Shown: positions 10,525-21,312 of the stretch, piece by piece
Numbering within the stretch: the first letter of the stretch is position 1
Layout of the letters: each line of letters begins with the position of its first letter
Assembly: GCA_964036315.1 (NCBI GenBank)
Contig: OZ038479.1
Span: 61,051,893-61,115,892, forward strand
Direction of reading: 5' to 3'
Origin: Acanthosepion esculentum
Lineage: Eukaryota > Mollusca > Cephalopoda > Sepiida > Sepiidae
DNA length: 64,000 bases
Made by a program: the position numbers and the translations under genes
The notes under the pieces: model-generated
Seen by the model: only the letters and a program-made list of their open reading frames with translations
Databases searched by the model: none
Told to the model about the DNA's origin: nothing

Positions 10525-13085
10525 TTCTAATTTTTTCATTTTACCATATAAATGTTTCAAATTAAAAAATTCTGACATTATTAAATTTTATATTGTTTTA
10601 TTCCATTTTGGATTTTCAAATTGGAAGATATGCACTTTTTTTTATAATTTTCATAATTTTATGACATTTTAAAATTTTCCAATTCCAGGACATATTCATT
10701 TGTACTAATTTTATCATTTTATTTTATATGTTTCAACTTCAAAGATTCAGCTATTTTTAATATTTCTATAGTTTTGTCCCATTTTGGATATCCAACAAGA
10801 AAAATATGTGCTTTTTATTATTTCGACCATTTCATAACATTGTGAAATTTTACACTTGCAGGATATATTCATATCTATTAGTTTTGCCATTTTACCATAT
10901 TTTAAATGTTTCAACTTCAAAGATTCTGGCATTATTAATTTTTTTCACTATTTTGTATTTTCAACTTGCAACTTGCAAAATATATCCTCTTTTAATATTT
11001 TCATTATTTTATCTCATTTTCAAATTTTTCATATGTAGAACATATTAATTTCTACTAGTTTTATAATTTTATAACATTTGAAATGTTTCAAATTCAATGA
11101 TTCCAATGTCTTATATTTTTAACATGTTGTCATATTTTGAATTTACATATTGCTCCTTTTTTATTATTTCCATCATTTTAACACGTTTTGAAATATATCA
11201 CTGATAGGAAATATTCATTTCTACTAATTTTGTAATTTTACCATATTTGAAATATTTCAACTTAAAAAATTGTAGCATTGTTAATATATCACTGATTTTC
11301 TCATATTTTGAATTCAATCCAGGCAAAATATGTGCTTTTTTAATATTTTTATCTTTTTCTGACATTTGAAATTTTCAACACACTGGAGATATTTATTTGC
11401 AATAGTTTTATCGTTTTACAATATTTGAAATGTTTCAACTTTTTTTTACCATATTGTAAATGTTTTACTTTCAATGATTCTGACTTTATTCATATTTCTA
11501 TCATTTTGTCACATTTTTGTGTTTTCAATTTACAAAATGTGTCATTTTATAATATTTCCAGTATTTTATCTCATTTTCAAATTTTCCACATACAGGGCAT
11601 ATTTATTTCTACTGGTTTTGCCATTTTAACATATTAAGATTCCAGGATTTTTCATATTTTTATCATTACATCACATTTATGATTCCCAAAGTGCAAGACA
11701 TGTGCTTATTTCATATTTTCATCATTTTATCTCATTTTGAAATTTTCCAAAGGAAACATTCATTTCTACTAATTTTGTTATTTTACCAGGTTTTAAATAC
11801 TTAAACTTCAAACACTGCAGCATTGTTAATATTTCTATGGTTTTCTCACATTTTGGATTTCCATGTTGCAAGGTATGTGCTTTTATAATATTTTCATCAT
11901 TTTAACTCATTTGAAAATTTTCATGTGTTGGACATATTCATTTGTACTAGTTTTATAATAACTGAACTTTTCCACCTTCAAAGATCTCAGAATTATTTAT
12001 ATTTAGAACTTTTTATCACATTTTGAAATTTTCAACATCCAAAATATATCATTTTGTAATAATTAAAAATTTTATCTCATTTTTAAACTTTCCACATGCA
12101 GGATATATTAATTTCTACTAGTTTCATGAATTTGCAATAATAAAAATATTTCAACTTCAAAGATTCCAGAATATTTTATATTTTTATCACATTTTTCTAT
12201 TTTCAACTTGTGAAATATTCCATTTTTAATATTTTCAACATTTTATCTCATTTTTTAAATTGTCACATGCAGGATATATTAATTTCTACTAGTTTCACCA
12301 TTTTACCATATTATAAATTATTCAACTTCAAAGTTCCCTGCATTTATAATATTTTTCTCATTTAATCACATTTTATCTTTCCAAATTGCAAGATATGTGC
12401 TTTTTAACATTTACATAATTTGGCCTCATTTTGAAAATTTCCACATTCTGATTTCCACATTTATGTTGATTTTATCATTTTGAAACATAAATTTAAAGAT
12501 TCTGGCATTTTTTTATATTTCTGTCATTTTGAACCTTTTGGATTTCCAACATATAAGATATGTGCTTTTTTATTATTTTCATCTTTTTATCACATTTTCA
12601 AATTTTCCGCCTGCAGTACATATTCATTTCTACGAGCTCTGCAATTTTACTATATTTTAAATATTTCAATTTTAAAGATTCTTGCATTATTAATATTTCT
12701 ATTGTTTTATTACATTTTGGCTTCTGAACTTGCAAAATGTGATCATTTTAAAATTTTCCACACATAGGACACATTCATTTCTATTAATTTTGTCATTTTG
12801 CCTCATTTTAAATAATTCAACTTGAAAGGTTCTGGCATATTCAACATTTCTATGTGAGAACATTTTAGATTTCCAACTTTTAAGATATATGTTTTTTTAA
12901 TATTTTCATCATTTTATCTCATTTTTGAATTTTCTATGAGGAGCACATATTCGTTTCTGCTAGTTTTGTTATTTTAACATATTTTAAATATTTTAATTTC
13001 AAAGATTCCAGTATTTTTAATATTGCTATCATTTTGTGTCACTTAGAATTTCTAATTTGTACAACATGTGCTTTTTTAATATTAG
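10525..13085 (+). repeat. Satellite array, ~175-bp monomer of three ~58-bp subunits
   Basis: The anchor 'caacttcaaagattc' (with variants) recurs at about 10,555, 10,734, 10,912, 11,089, 11,258, 11,436, 11,628, 11,803, 11,972, 12,152, 12,323, 12,490, 12,667, 12,817 and 12,992, mostly 167-180 bp apart. This gives about 15 diverged monomers. Within each monomer, three related subunits share an 'atcattttNNNNcatttt' core followed by a 'ttc(a/c)(a/c)' block. One ends near 'caaagattctggcatt', the next near 'tgcaagatatgtgctttt', the third near 'catgcaggacatattcattt'. The Phe/Ile/His-rich frames here are shadows of the repeat. Monomers have diverged, so the array is not freshly homogenised. Confidence 0.9.
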
Positions 13086-13862
13086 GCAGATGTATTTCTC
13101 ACATGTATGCACTGGCATACATAAGAAAAAAATGAAAGTCTTAAAGAGAAAACAGCTTTTTTCAATGTTCAAAAATACTCCTTGCTTGTTTTCAGGATTG
13201 AAGAAAAATTTTTTAAGCTATATTTGAAGGTTGCACAAATGGTTCTCTATGAATGTTAAAAATATTTTCTTGGAAATTGAAGAAAATTCTTTTTCAGCAA
13301 ATATTTATAATTGAATTTCTTTTGTGGAATATAGAAACTTCCTCTGTATTTATTAAAATTGTGATTTACCTTGAATATCTCTGAAGGAGTTGTCAAAAAG
13401 TGTTGAACATTTTTTACAAAAAGACCACTCAAGAAATCTGCATCATTTTTAGTGTTAGCAACATATCAATTAACAAAACTATTTATCAAGATAGTTAACC
13501 TTTTTTTGAAGAGAAATGTCTTAATTGTTATCCTGCCTATACTACTGTTGGAATTATTAGGTATTTATTGATAAGAGGAAAGCCCCAGGGATTTGTGTGC
13601 AGATTTATTCAGAAGTTAATTTTTGGGTATGCAAAGGATTTATCAACCAATCAGACTGAATGTTAAAAAATTGATTTTTTTTCTAAGACTGTCAGATTTT
13701 GACTTCATTTGATCTTTTAGCACAAATTTTGCCCGAAAGGAAATTGAGAGTACAAATGGTTATAGTCATTTCCTTACAAGTTCCTTTTAGCTGAATATAG
13801 AACAAGGAGATCATTTAAATGTTCTATTTAATAAAGATCTTTCATATAAAATTTTAATTGTT
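13086..13862. other. Unassigned AT-rich spacer
   Basis: No coding similarity and no repeat were recognised between the satellite and the LTR retrotransposon. A 63-codon frame at 13,036-13,227 straddles the satellite edge and is not credible. Confidence 0.5.
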
Positions 13863-13868
13863 CAAACA

Positions 13869-14753
13869 TAGGATAAACTCCTATATTTTATGGCCACTAA
13901 GTGAAGCACAAACAAGTAAGAGACGCCTACAAATAAATCTTACTAAATACAGTAGATACGAAAAACATTTTACAATTCTGTATAAACATGGCTCCAAAAT
14001 TAAATAATTGGTTTCTGGAACCTGATTGTATAGGACAAGTCACATGATGTGCTTGCTATGCTATGTCATCCATATGGTTGAACTCCAAATGACCTGGAAA
14101 CAGGTCAGAGCTTGGGTTAGTTAGAACATTCTCTCATAAAACTCAAAGAGAATTCGTGAGCTGGTTACTGACTCTTTATAAGCCATAAATACAGCTCATC
14201 AGCCACAGTCAGGACCAGATCTGAAATGAAACAGTCAGTGACCAGATCTAAAACAGAACATTTAGCGACCAGATATGCAACAAAAGACAGTCAGCGAACC
14301 ACCCAACCTCGATTAACAACTTAGACACATGTTACCATGATAATGTGTATGTCATTGATGCTTTTTCTACATACAATGCTACAATGAAAGTAAGTCTCAT
14401 ATTCTCACTCTATACACTGTGTTTTAAAATTACTGCTATCACATGCAATCAGTCAACAGTCACATATGTTTCATAAGTGTTTGCTTTACATGCACACACA
14501 TATATTAGCATACATATCATTTCGAACTTTGCAGACATGCTTGTAAAAAAAACATTTCTAAACTTTACAGACTCACAAAAATCATGGATTTTCAACATGT
14601 AACTATATGTACCACTGTATAAATGTTGTATTTAGCTTGGTCTTCTTTTTTTTGCAAAGATCATTTCTTTGTGTTGTTTATAATTTTGTATTTGTGGACA
14701 TGACACTCAGATTTTAATTTTCCATGTAAAATTCTGGTAGACTTACCCCACAA
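13869..14753 (+). repeat. 5' LTR of the Gypsy-type element
   Basis: Homologous throughout to 16,436-16,515 plus 17,611-18,394. A TATA-like 'tttataagcc' lies at 14,175. The start lacks the TGAT that precedes 'ataggataaac' in the 3' copy, so the first bases have mutated or been lost. Confidence 0.8.
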
Positions 14754-14754
14754 A

Positions 14755-14992
14755 AATGGTGACCACGATGAAGAAGAACCTAAAAATTATTGCTGACATG
14801 AAATGGTAACCACGAATGAAGAAGAATCTAAAAATTATCGCTGACATGAAATGGTAACCACGAATGAAGAACAACCTAAAAATTATTGCTGACATGAAAT
14901 GGCAACCATGAATGAAGAAGAACCTAAAAAAATTATTGCTGACATGAAATGGTAACCATGAATGAAGAACAATCTAAAAATTATTGCTGACA
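14755..14992 (+). repeat. ~48-bp tandem repeat (5 units) overlapping the primer-binding site
   Basis: Units begin 'atggt(a/g)acca(c/t)' at 14,756, 14,802, 14,851, 14,899 and 14,949. Each continues 'gaagaa(g/c)aa(t/c)ctaaaaa' and 'ttattgctgacatga'. The first unit starts with the presumed primer-binding sequence directly after the 5' LTR. Confidence 0.9.
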
Positions 14993-15284
14993 CATTGTCA
15001 TAAAATATTTTCCAATGTGATCATACAAGTCCAATCATTTACAAACAACAAAATTTTGGCCTGCTGACATTCCTAGAAATATTTGAACTCAAACCAACCA
15101 CAATGCCAAGTAACTTAAAAATGGATACAATCAACATCACCAAAACTATAGAAGCCACATTAATGGTAAACTTACCTACCTATAATCCAACAAACATGCA
15201 AACTTGATTTTCACAATTAAATGTAAATTTTAGCAAAAGAAAATCATATTGCATGGTATGCGATATGCCTACGTAGGATAAAAA

Positions 15285-16000
15285 CTCCCAGCAGATGTCA
15301 CAACTGAAGTAGTTGATCTACTTGACTACATGCCAGAGGAAAAGCCTTATGACTCACTGAAAGATGTGATAATTAGATATATTGGAAAATCGGATGAGAG
15401 GTTACATGACCTATTCAATAAGTTGAACCTGGGACACATGAAGCCTTCACAGCTACTAAGGAAAATGTGAGTATTACTAGGAGACAATACCATATCCAAC
15501 ACTGTGTTGAAAAACTATGAATGGACAAACTACAACCACACACAACACCGATACTGGCATCACTACCTGATGAATTGAAGTTAGTGAGAGTATCGGAGAT
15601 AGCCAACAAAATACACAACAACAACCTGGACAAAAGCATATATTCATATACACCATTCTCAATGACAGATACATCATGACCAACAGACAAGCCAAAAAAG
15701 TTGTCTCAGCTGGAAAAAAATATAGCAGACCTCACCACACAAATTCAGAGTTTGGTACAGAACCAAAAATTTCATCATTCTCACTCAGAAATCAAAAATC
15801 GATCCTACTCTCTGTGCAGAACAAGCTTGGGTAGGTTAAAATCATTCTCCAGAGAGCGGCTTACCTATGATATCTGTTGGTATCATTATAAATTTGGAAA
15901 AGAAGCAAGGAAATGCAGAGAATCATATATCTTCAATTCAAGAAACTTCCATGCTACTGCACAACAGCAAGGATATGATTTCTCTGGCAGCAAGTAAAGA
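15285..16000 (+). pseudogene. Gag-like remnant of the LTR retrotransposon
   Basis: In changing frames the plus strand gives a capsid-like segment 'TTEVVDLLDYMPEEKPYDSL' followed by 'KDVIIRYIG' and 'LGHMKPSQLLRKM' (about 15,295-15,470). Next come 'LPDELKLVRVSEIANKIH' (about 15,560-15,615) and a coiled 'SQLEKNIADLTTQIQSLVQ' (15,701-15,760). The C-terminal box 'DICWYHYKFGKEARKC' (about 15,870-15,920) is the C-x2-H...C pattern seen at the end of Gag in this Gypsy lineage. At least three stops or frame changes are present. In the family Gag packages the element RNA in cytoplasmic particles; this copy cannot make it. Confidence 0.75.
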
Positions 16001-16019
16001 CGACATTAGCTGCTGGAAT

Positions 16020-16400
16020 AGAACAGAGATGTTGTCTATTTTACATCCGGGACAAAAATACTGGATATTTATTTTTAGTCGACACCGGTGCACAAACCAG
16101 TGTTATTCCACTGAAGCCTAAACAAAAACATACATTATCCATAGATATTGGAAGCTGCAAATGGATCGAAACTCAAGAAATACAGAGAGAGATCATTAAT
16201 GCTCAACTTGGGTTTGTGACAACCTTTTCCATGGATTTTCACACAAGCACAAGTGAAAACCCTGATCATTAAAGCAGATTTTTTATCCAATTTCCAACTA
16301 TCAGTGAATATAGCTACACACCCACAAACATCACTACAAAATTGAGTAGAAAAGTAAACTGGCCTACTCAGTTTAAAACATAGATATTGAAAAATATTTT
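16020..16400 (+). pseudogene. Retropepsin-like protease and pol leader remnant
   Basis: The plus strand reads 'LFYIRDKNTGYLFLVDTGAQ' and then 'TSVIP'. The aspartic protease active site D-T-G-A is encoded at 16,081-16,092. Further on, in another frame, 'ADFLSNFQLSVNIA' (about 16,275-16,320) matches the stretch that usually joins protease to reverse transcriptase in Gypsy polyproteins. The frame then stops, and the polypurine tract and 3' LTR follow within about 120 bp. RT, RNase H and integrase are therefore deleted. Confidence 0.75.
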
Positions 16401-16435
16401 CAATATTTATCAATCTGTGGGCGTGGGGGGGTGAT

Positions 16436-18394
16436 ATAGGATAAACTCCTATATTTTATGGCCGATAAGGGAAGCACAAACAAGTAAGAGATGCCTACAA
16501 ATAAATTTTACTAAATGTTGTGGGGCTGATAAGGATGCCGACCCCACAAACTTATTTGTGATCAAAGAAAGGTGTGAATAGCCAAGACAAAACTGACTTA
16601 TTTTAATCAAACATCAGTTTTATTTTGTTAAAATGACGTGTTTTTAAAATATGACGAAAGCAGAAAAAGATTTTCTGGATGAAATGTCAGGTTTGGGTAG
16701 ACTGAACTGGTAATCTTTAGTGAAACCAATGGTAAGTAAGTTGATCATTGGTCAGTTGGGCTTCCAGGTCAGGTAATAGAAGTGTGGTTGGACTGGATGT
16801 GTTGATGACGGGAAGCTGAGGTGTGGTCAATCTGGTTGTGTCAAATGTTGGACTGGATGTGTCAATGACGGGAAGTTGGTTAAAGGCTGGGCAGGAACAT
16901 ATCAGTGATGAGGGGAGCAGGTCAGCGGCTGCACAGGAATGTAATAGTGAAATGGAAGCTGAAATGGTTGCCTCCTGGCAGTCAGTTTTGACGAATTGGG
17001 TGAACCATCAGAGGTATTCCAACGCAAAGGTTGGAAACCTCCTGGCCATCTTCTTCAGCATTTCAGATAAATCGTCGGAGGTATTCCAACACAAACTTTG
17101 AAAACCTCCTGCCTCCTGGCCATCTACTTCAATGATTCAAGGGAATCGCCAGAGATGTTCTGATCCACAGATGGAAAATCTCCTCCCTAACCAGGGTCGA
17201 GATGTTGGGATGATACAACTTCCAAGGCAGATCACTGTGGAACACAGGATCATGCCAAAGAGTACCCCTCAGCGGGACACGGGGAAGATCAAAAGGAGTG
17301 CACAGATACTACACCGCAGATCTGGCCCTGGGCCGATAAACTGTTTTTTTGTTGAAAAAGGGGCCAAATTTATGTCATAATGTTTGTTCAGCTACTCCCT
17401 GCTACTGTGAGTAGAAAAGGCTAAATAAAAATAAAAAAACCCAAATGCTGCTGAATGCTGGTTAAAACTCCCTTATCAGATATACTAAATGGTATGTTTC
17501 TAACTCAAAATATATCAGTATAGTTGTTTAATTGCTAATTAACTGCTGATTCAATTGCAGGAGAAAAAAGGGTACAAAGGTCAAGGTTGTCTTATTTGTT
17601 TTGTTTAACATAAATACAGTAGATGCAAAAACTTTTTACAATTCTGTACAAACACGGCTCCAAAATTAAATAATTGGTTTTTGAAATCTGAATGGATAGG
17701 ACAAGTCATGTGACATGCTCTCTATGGTGTCCACACAGTTGAACTCCAAATGACCTGGAAATAAGGTCAGAGCTTGGGTTACTTAATACATTCACATGCA
17801 AAACTCAGATAGGATTTGTGAGCTGGTCACTGACTCTTTATAAGCCATAAAAACAGGACCAGATCTGAAACAAAAGACAGTCAGTGTGACACCCAGCCTC
17901 AATTAACAACTTAGACACTATGGCAATGTGTATGTCATCAATGATTTTTCTACAAATGCCATGATGAAAGTAAGTTTTGTAGCCTCTCTGTATTCACTGT
18001 TTTAAAATTACTGCTAGTGCATGTAATCATTCAGCCGTCACACACATTTCATTAGTGTGTGCTACACACACACACACATATATATATTAGCATACATATC
18101 ATTTTGAACTTTGCAGACTCACTTGCAACAAAACATTTCTAAACTTTTCAGACTCACTTGCAACAAATCCTTTTGATCACTCGATCTATTGATCTCTTCA
18201 TGGCCACAACAAAGAACATTGATTTTTAACATATAAATGTACTACTGGATAAATGTTATTGTTGTATTTAGCTTGGTTTTCTTCTTTTTCTATGAAGATC
18301 ATTTCTTTGTGTTGTTTATAATTTTATATTGTATTTGTGGACATGACACTTAAATTTTATCCCCACCTAAAATCTGGGCTGACTGACCCACAAA
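16436..18394 (+). repeat. 3' LTR of the Gypsy-type element, split by a nested insertion
   Basis: The left part (16,436-16,515) and right part (17,611-18,394) align with the 5' LTR. They are separated by the solo LTR at 16,516-17,610. The junction interrupts 'actaaatacagtag', which is continuous at about 13,943 in the 5' LTR. Confidence 0.85.
16516..17610 (+). mobile_element. Nested solo LTR (1,095 bp)
   Basis: The insertion begins TGTTGTGGGG and ends GTTTAACA, so it has TG...CA ends with a TGTT/AACA inverted terminus. It is flanked by the 4-bp duplication TAAA (16,512-16,515 and 17,611-17,614). The uninterrupted 5' LTR shows a single TAAA at this site. No coding region is recognisable; the 92- and 82-codon frames inside do not resemble Gag or Pol. 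A 'taaataaaaataaa' run near 17,420 could be a polyadenylation signal. These are the marks of a single LTR left after LTR-LTR recombination. Confidence 0.8.
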
Positions 18395-18396
18395 CA

Positions 18397-19249
18397 CATT
18401 TTAAAATACATTCTTATACATGTACATAAATTATAGCTGAGTCAGATGCAGATAATTAAGATCTGTAACACTATAGGTACATTGAGACTTACTCTTGTGT
18501 CATTTAGCATTTCTTGTAATTCTGATATTATATTCTAATATTTAATAATGCCATTAAATGCCTTTTGCATTAAGGCTTTGATGAGGAAGAGAGAAATATG
18601 TAAACAGATTTGCAGTTCTGACTTTCACTCCATTTCTTATAATGTTATTTATTTGCACAAAGAATTCTTGAAATAAAATAACATTGGACCATTATTACCA
18701 TTATTGTATAGAGATTCCATGACTTGTGAATGTCACTGTATATGTACACATATCAGCAAATAGAGGACCAAAATGAGTTTGTAATGGAACAGATTTAACT
18801 TTGAAATTTAAGAATAAATTCAGATTTGGCATTCTGCATTACTAAATATTGCTTCGCTTTTTGCAGTATCCTTATTGTTAATTTCACTCAAAGTTATTTT
18901 CTGTTGGCATAGCAGGATATGACAACACACTATTGTTCAGTGACAAGATAAACATTTTGTGCAGCAAATGAAATCACATAGAGTAAAAGTGATAAAAGTT
19001 AATACAAAAACAAAAGAAAAAAAATATTCAGAATCTGGCATAATAACTATCAAAGTTAAAGGTTTAAATTTTTTCATGAAGTCGATAAAAACTTTCTATT
19101 TAATGTTTAAGTCGATTTTTATACATTACTCACAAAACAGTACTAAAAAGATCAAGTATTTATTAAAATTTTTGTTTTATTTTTTATTTTTTTTAAATGT
19201 TAACCTGATTGACCAGTTTATTTGTATTCAATAAAACTAAGCGTTTAAA
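18397..19249. other. Unassigned AT-rich spacer
   Basis: No recognisable feature. A Lys-rich 91-codon frame (18,959-19,234) is most likely AT-rich noise. Confidence 0.5.
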
Positions 19250-19384
19250 TTTTTTTTTTTTAATAATAATGGGTATAAAGTAATTAATAATAACAAAACA
19301 AAAGTCATTGAAACAAAACAAGTTCAGTCAACCAATGATGACAATTCCAGAACAACGTAACTATAAACAATTTTTTTTCTATCC

Positions 19385-20446
19385 TCTGCCAGCCCCTATG
19401 ATGGAGAAAGCATTACCTCGAACCGTCGCCAGTGAGACATGCTGCAAGAGCCACTCCGTTTCGCGAGGCTCGTTCCTTAATCGCGACGCAATCGCGCCAA
19501 TCCTCCGAAGGAACACCATCGAACGAGGGCCAATAACCCCTGAAGTCTCCACTGCCACGGAGTAAAAAAAAATCTATCAGCAAGAGAAGAATATTTAGCT
19601 ATTTTTTTTTATCTCTGCGTCTCGGGCGGACCTGATCAAATTACCGGCCGAAAATGTATCTGCGCAGGTCGCATCCCAAATCAACGACTTACCCATTTTA
19701 AAAGGGAAGATGGTAATGCCATCCGGCCGCTTTCCATCACCACGGTCGAGGCCTACGGGTTCGATTTGAGAAGGGAACCCAGCTGCATCCACAACTCTTT
19801 TGATGATGTCGTTAATTGCTGCATGCCGTGGAAAGCGGCCGGCACTACGACGACAGGAGAGAGGATGCAAACCAAACTCATCGATGGAGGCTCCACATCT
19901 GCATCTGTGACGCTCACATAATTTGAGTCCGAGACGGATCGCGACTCCGACCCGAGTGCACTCATCATTTAAAAGTGTACCGGTAGATGAAGAGGGCACT
20001 GCGTTGAGACAGGCGCCACTACTCGGTTGTGAAGCAGATAGTAGACAGGCGAGGCGATGCTGATCCAGAGAGAGCCTCAAATTAGTAAAATTGGCCACGC
20101 ATTTTATTTTATCCCAGCTTTTTTGTTTTGATGCGTCTAGTGGGATAGAAAGTAATTCTTGGGTCCAGACGCTGCAAGCTTGTTCGAAAGAACTACCCGA
20201 GAAACACTGAGACGATCCACTGAGTATCTCATCAATTAATTCGCGACTGGACGAAAGTGAAGAAAGATATGCTGGAAGGGCCAAATTTACCGCTGATCGA
20301 AGGCCCAGGCCTCCGAAACTCAAAGGGAGCTTTACCTGCCTCCAGCCTGTGTCGTCGAAATTGACGTTGCAAATTAGCCCCGCGCATCCCTTAATTGTGA
20401 TATCTATCTCATTTAAGAAATCCTGTTCGAGGTAGCAAGGGGCACT
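19385..20446 (-). pseudogene. RLE-LINE thumb and restriction-like endonuclease
   Basis: Reading resumes in frame after the TGA with 'QDFLNEIDITIKGCAGLIC' and 'LPLSFGGLGLRSAVNLALPA'. The endonuclease region has the Cys/His knuckle 'CERHRCRCG...LHPLSC', then 'RHAAINDIIKR', then 'KRPDGITIFP' and 'LIWDATCADT'. These give the P-D...D catalytic pattern of the RLE fold. Near 19,600 and 19,570, A/T homopolymers shift the frame twice. The tail continues as 'VAVETSGVIGPRS' and 'LATVRGNAFSIIGAGRG', ending near 19,385. In this group the RLE nicks the target site before reverse transcription. Confidence 0.82.
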
Positions 20447-21312
20447 TCAGAGAGTGTAGAGGAAACTCGGTAGCGAAAAACTGTTCTTCAAGAGGAAGAG
20501 GGCAGGATGTGCATCAATTAGTTGCAATTTCTCAGTCATTCTTGTTAGAATGACATGTTTAGTATCCAAACACTCTCGAATGGCCATTGGAAAGACTGGA
20601 GAACCAAGAATGTGTAATTCCTCCTTAGGTGTTATTTTTATATCCTCAAGGATGAGTCTGATATCCCGGAAATCATCTGCGCTATAATTCAAGTTTATTA
20701 TCTCTGACTTGGACGAGTTAATCTCAAGTCCAAGCAGCGATAAAGCAGGAATAACTCGTCGGAGGTCAGCAGCTACGGTCTCGACAGATCCTCCCAGCGT
20801 TGCATCGTCTAGATACCATATATTGAAAGGAGAAGCGATGGAACGAGCTAGAGCTACTCCGTCAATAACCATCGTAAAAAGTAGCGGGCCAAGTGGATCA
20901 CCTTGCTGGATTCCAGTAGCAGAAGAGATAATATTATCGGAGGCGATCAACAAACTTGGATGACTATACGAAAGATGAGCCAATTTAAATATGGAAGGAG
21001 TCCGTTGATGGCACACTTCCAGGGCATGATCCCTTCTGATGCTATTGAAAGCGTTTTTCATATCCAATTTTAATAAGATACTGGGGGAAACAGGTGATGT
21101 ATTCTCGAAAAATGATCTTGTGGCATGAACCGCGGCTTCACATCCACCCTGTATGCCTACCCCGAGCTGGACAGGTCGCAATTCATTCCGTGTCTCCTTC
21201 ATAACAACTCTACAAGCAATTTTTGCCGCGAGTCGACGAAAAATGTTACCAACAGCGATAGGGCGGATACCACCATCTTTTTTTTTTAAAGCCGTTTATT
21301 TGGCTGAAAATA
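20447..21312 (-). pseudogene. RLE-LINE reverse transcriptase core
   Basis: Downstream of an A10 run on the coding strand (21,281-21,290), which shifts the frame, the protein reads 'KKDGGIRPIAVGNIFRRLAA'. It continues 'LRPVQLGVGIQGGCEAAVHA' and 'LLKLDMKNAFNSI' (motif A). Next come 'GIQQGDPLGPLLF' (motif B') and 'WYLDDATLGG' with the catalytic Y-L-D-D at 20,804-20,815. The last part, 'GLEINSSKSE' and 'LHILGSPVF', covers motifs D-E. All catalytic residues visible are intact. RT copies element RNA at a nicked target in the nucleus in this family. The frame is stopped by TGA at 20,447-20,449 but resumes in the same frame. Confidence 0.88.

Larger units (their letters stand above)
13869..18390 (+). 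mobile_element. Gypsy-type LTR retrotransposon, gag-protease only
   Basis: Two LTRs of about 0.86-0.89 kb flank an internal region of about 1.7 kb with gag and a retropepsin motif. The LTRs share start ('ataggataaactcctatatt'), middle and end ('cccacaaa'). A G-rich polypurine tract (16,421-16,432) lies just before the 3' LTR. A primer-binding-like 'tggtgacc' follows the 5' LTR at 14,757. Possible target duplication CAAACA is seen at 13,863-13,868 and 18,391-18,396, although these bases overlap the LTR ends. RT, RNase H and integrase are absent: the frame passes from protease into the segment that normally leads to RT and then meets the polypurine tract. This is a deletion derivative. LTR boundaries are accurate to about 6 bp. 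Confidence 0.85.

Noticed and set aside
10806..11048. 80- and 60-codon frames in the 10.8-11.0 kb region
   Set aside because: They follow the satellite monomer and recur with it; no independent coding signal.
14075..18400. CRISPR-like array from the regular repeats near 14.8 kb
   Set aside because: The units are contiguous tandem repeats without unique spacers, inside a eukaryotic LTR retrotransposon.
18959..19234. 91-codon Lys-rich frame
   Set aside because: AT-rich noise composition, no motif, no regulatory context.
20709..20963. 84-codon plus-strand frame
   Set aside because: Antisense shadow of the RLE-LINE reverse transcriptase.
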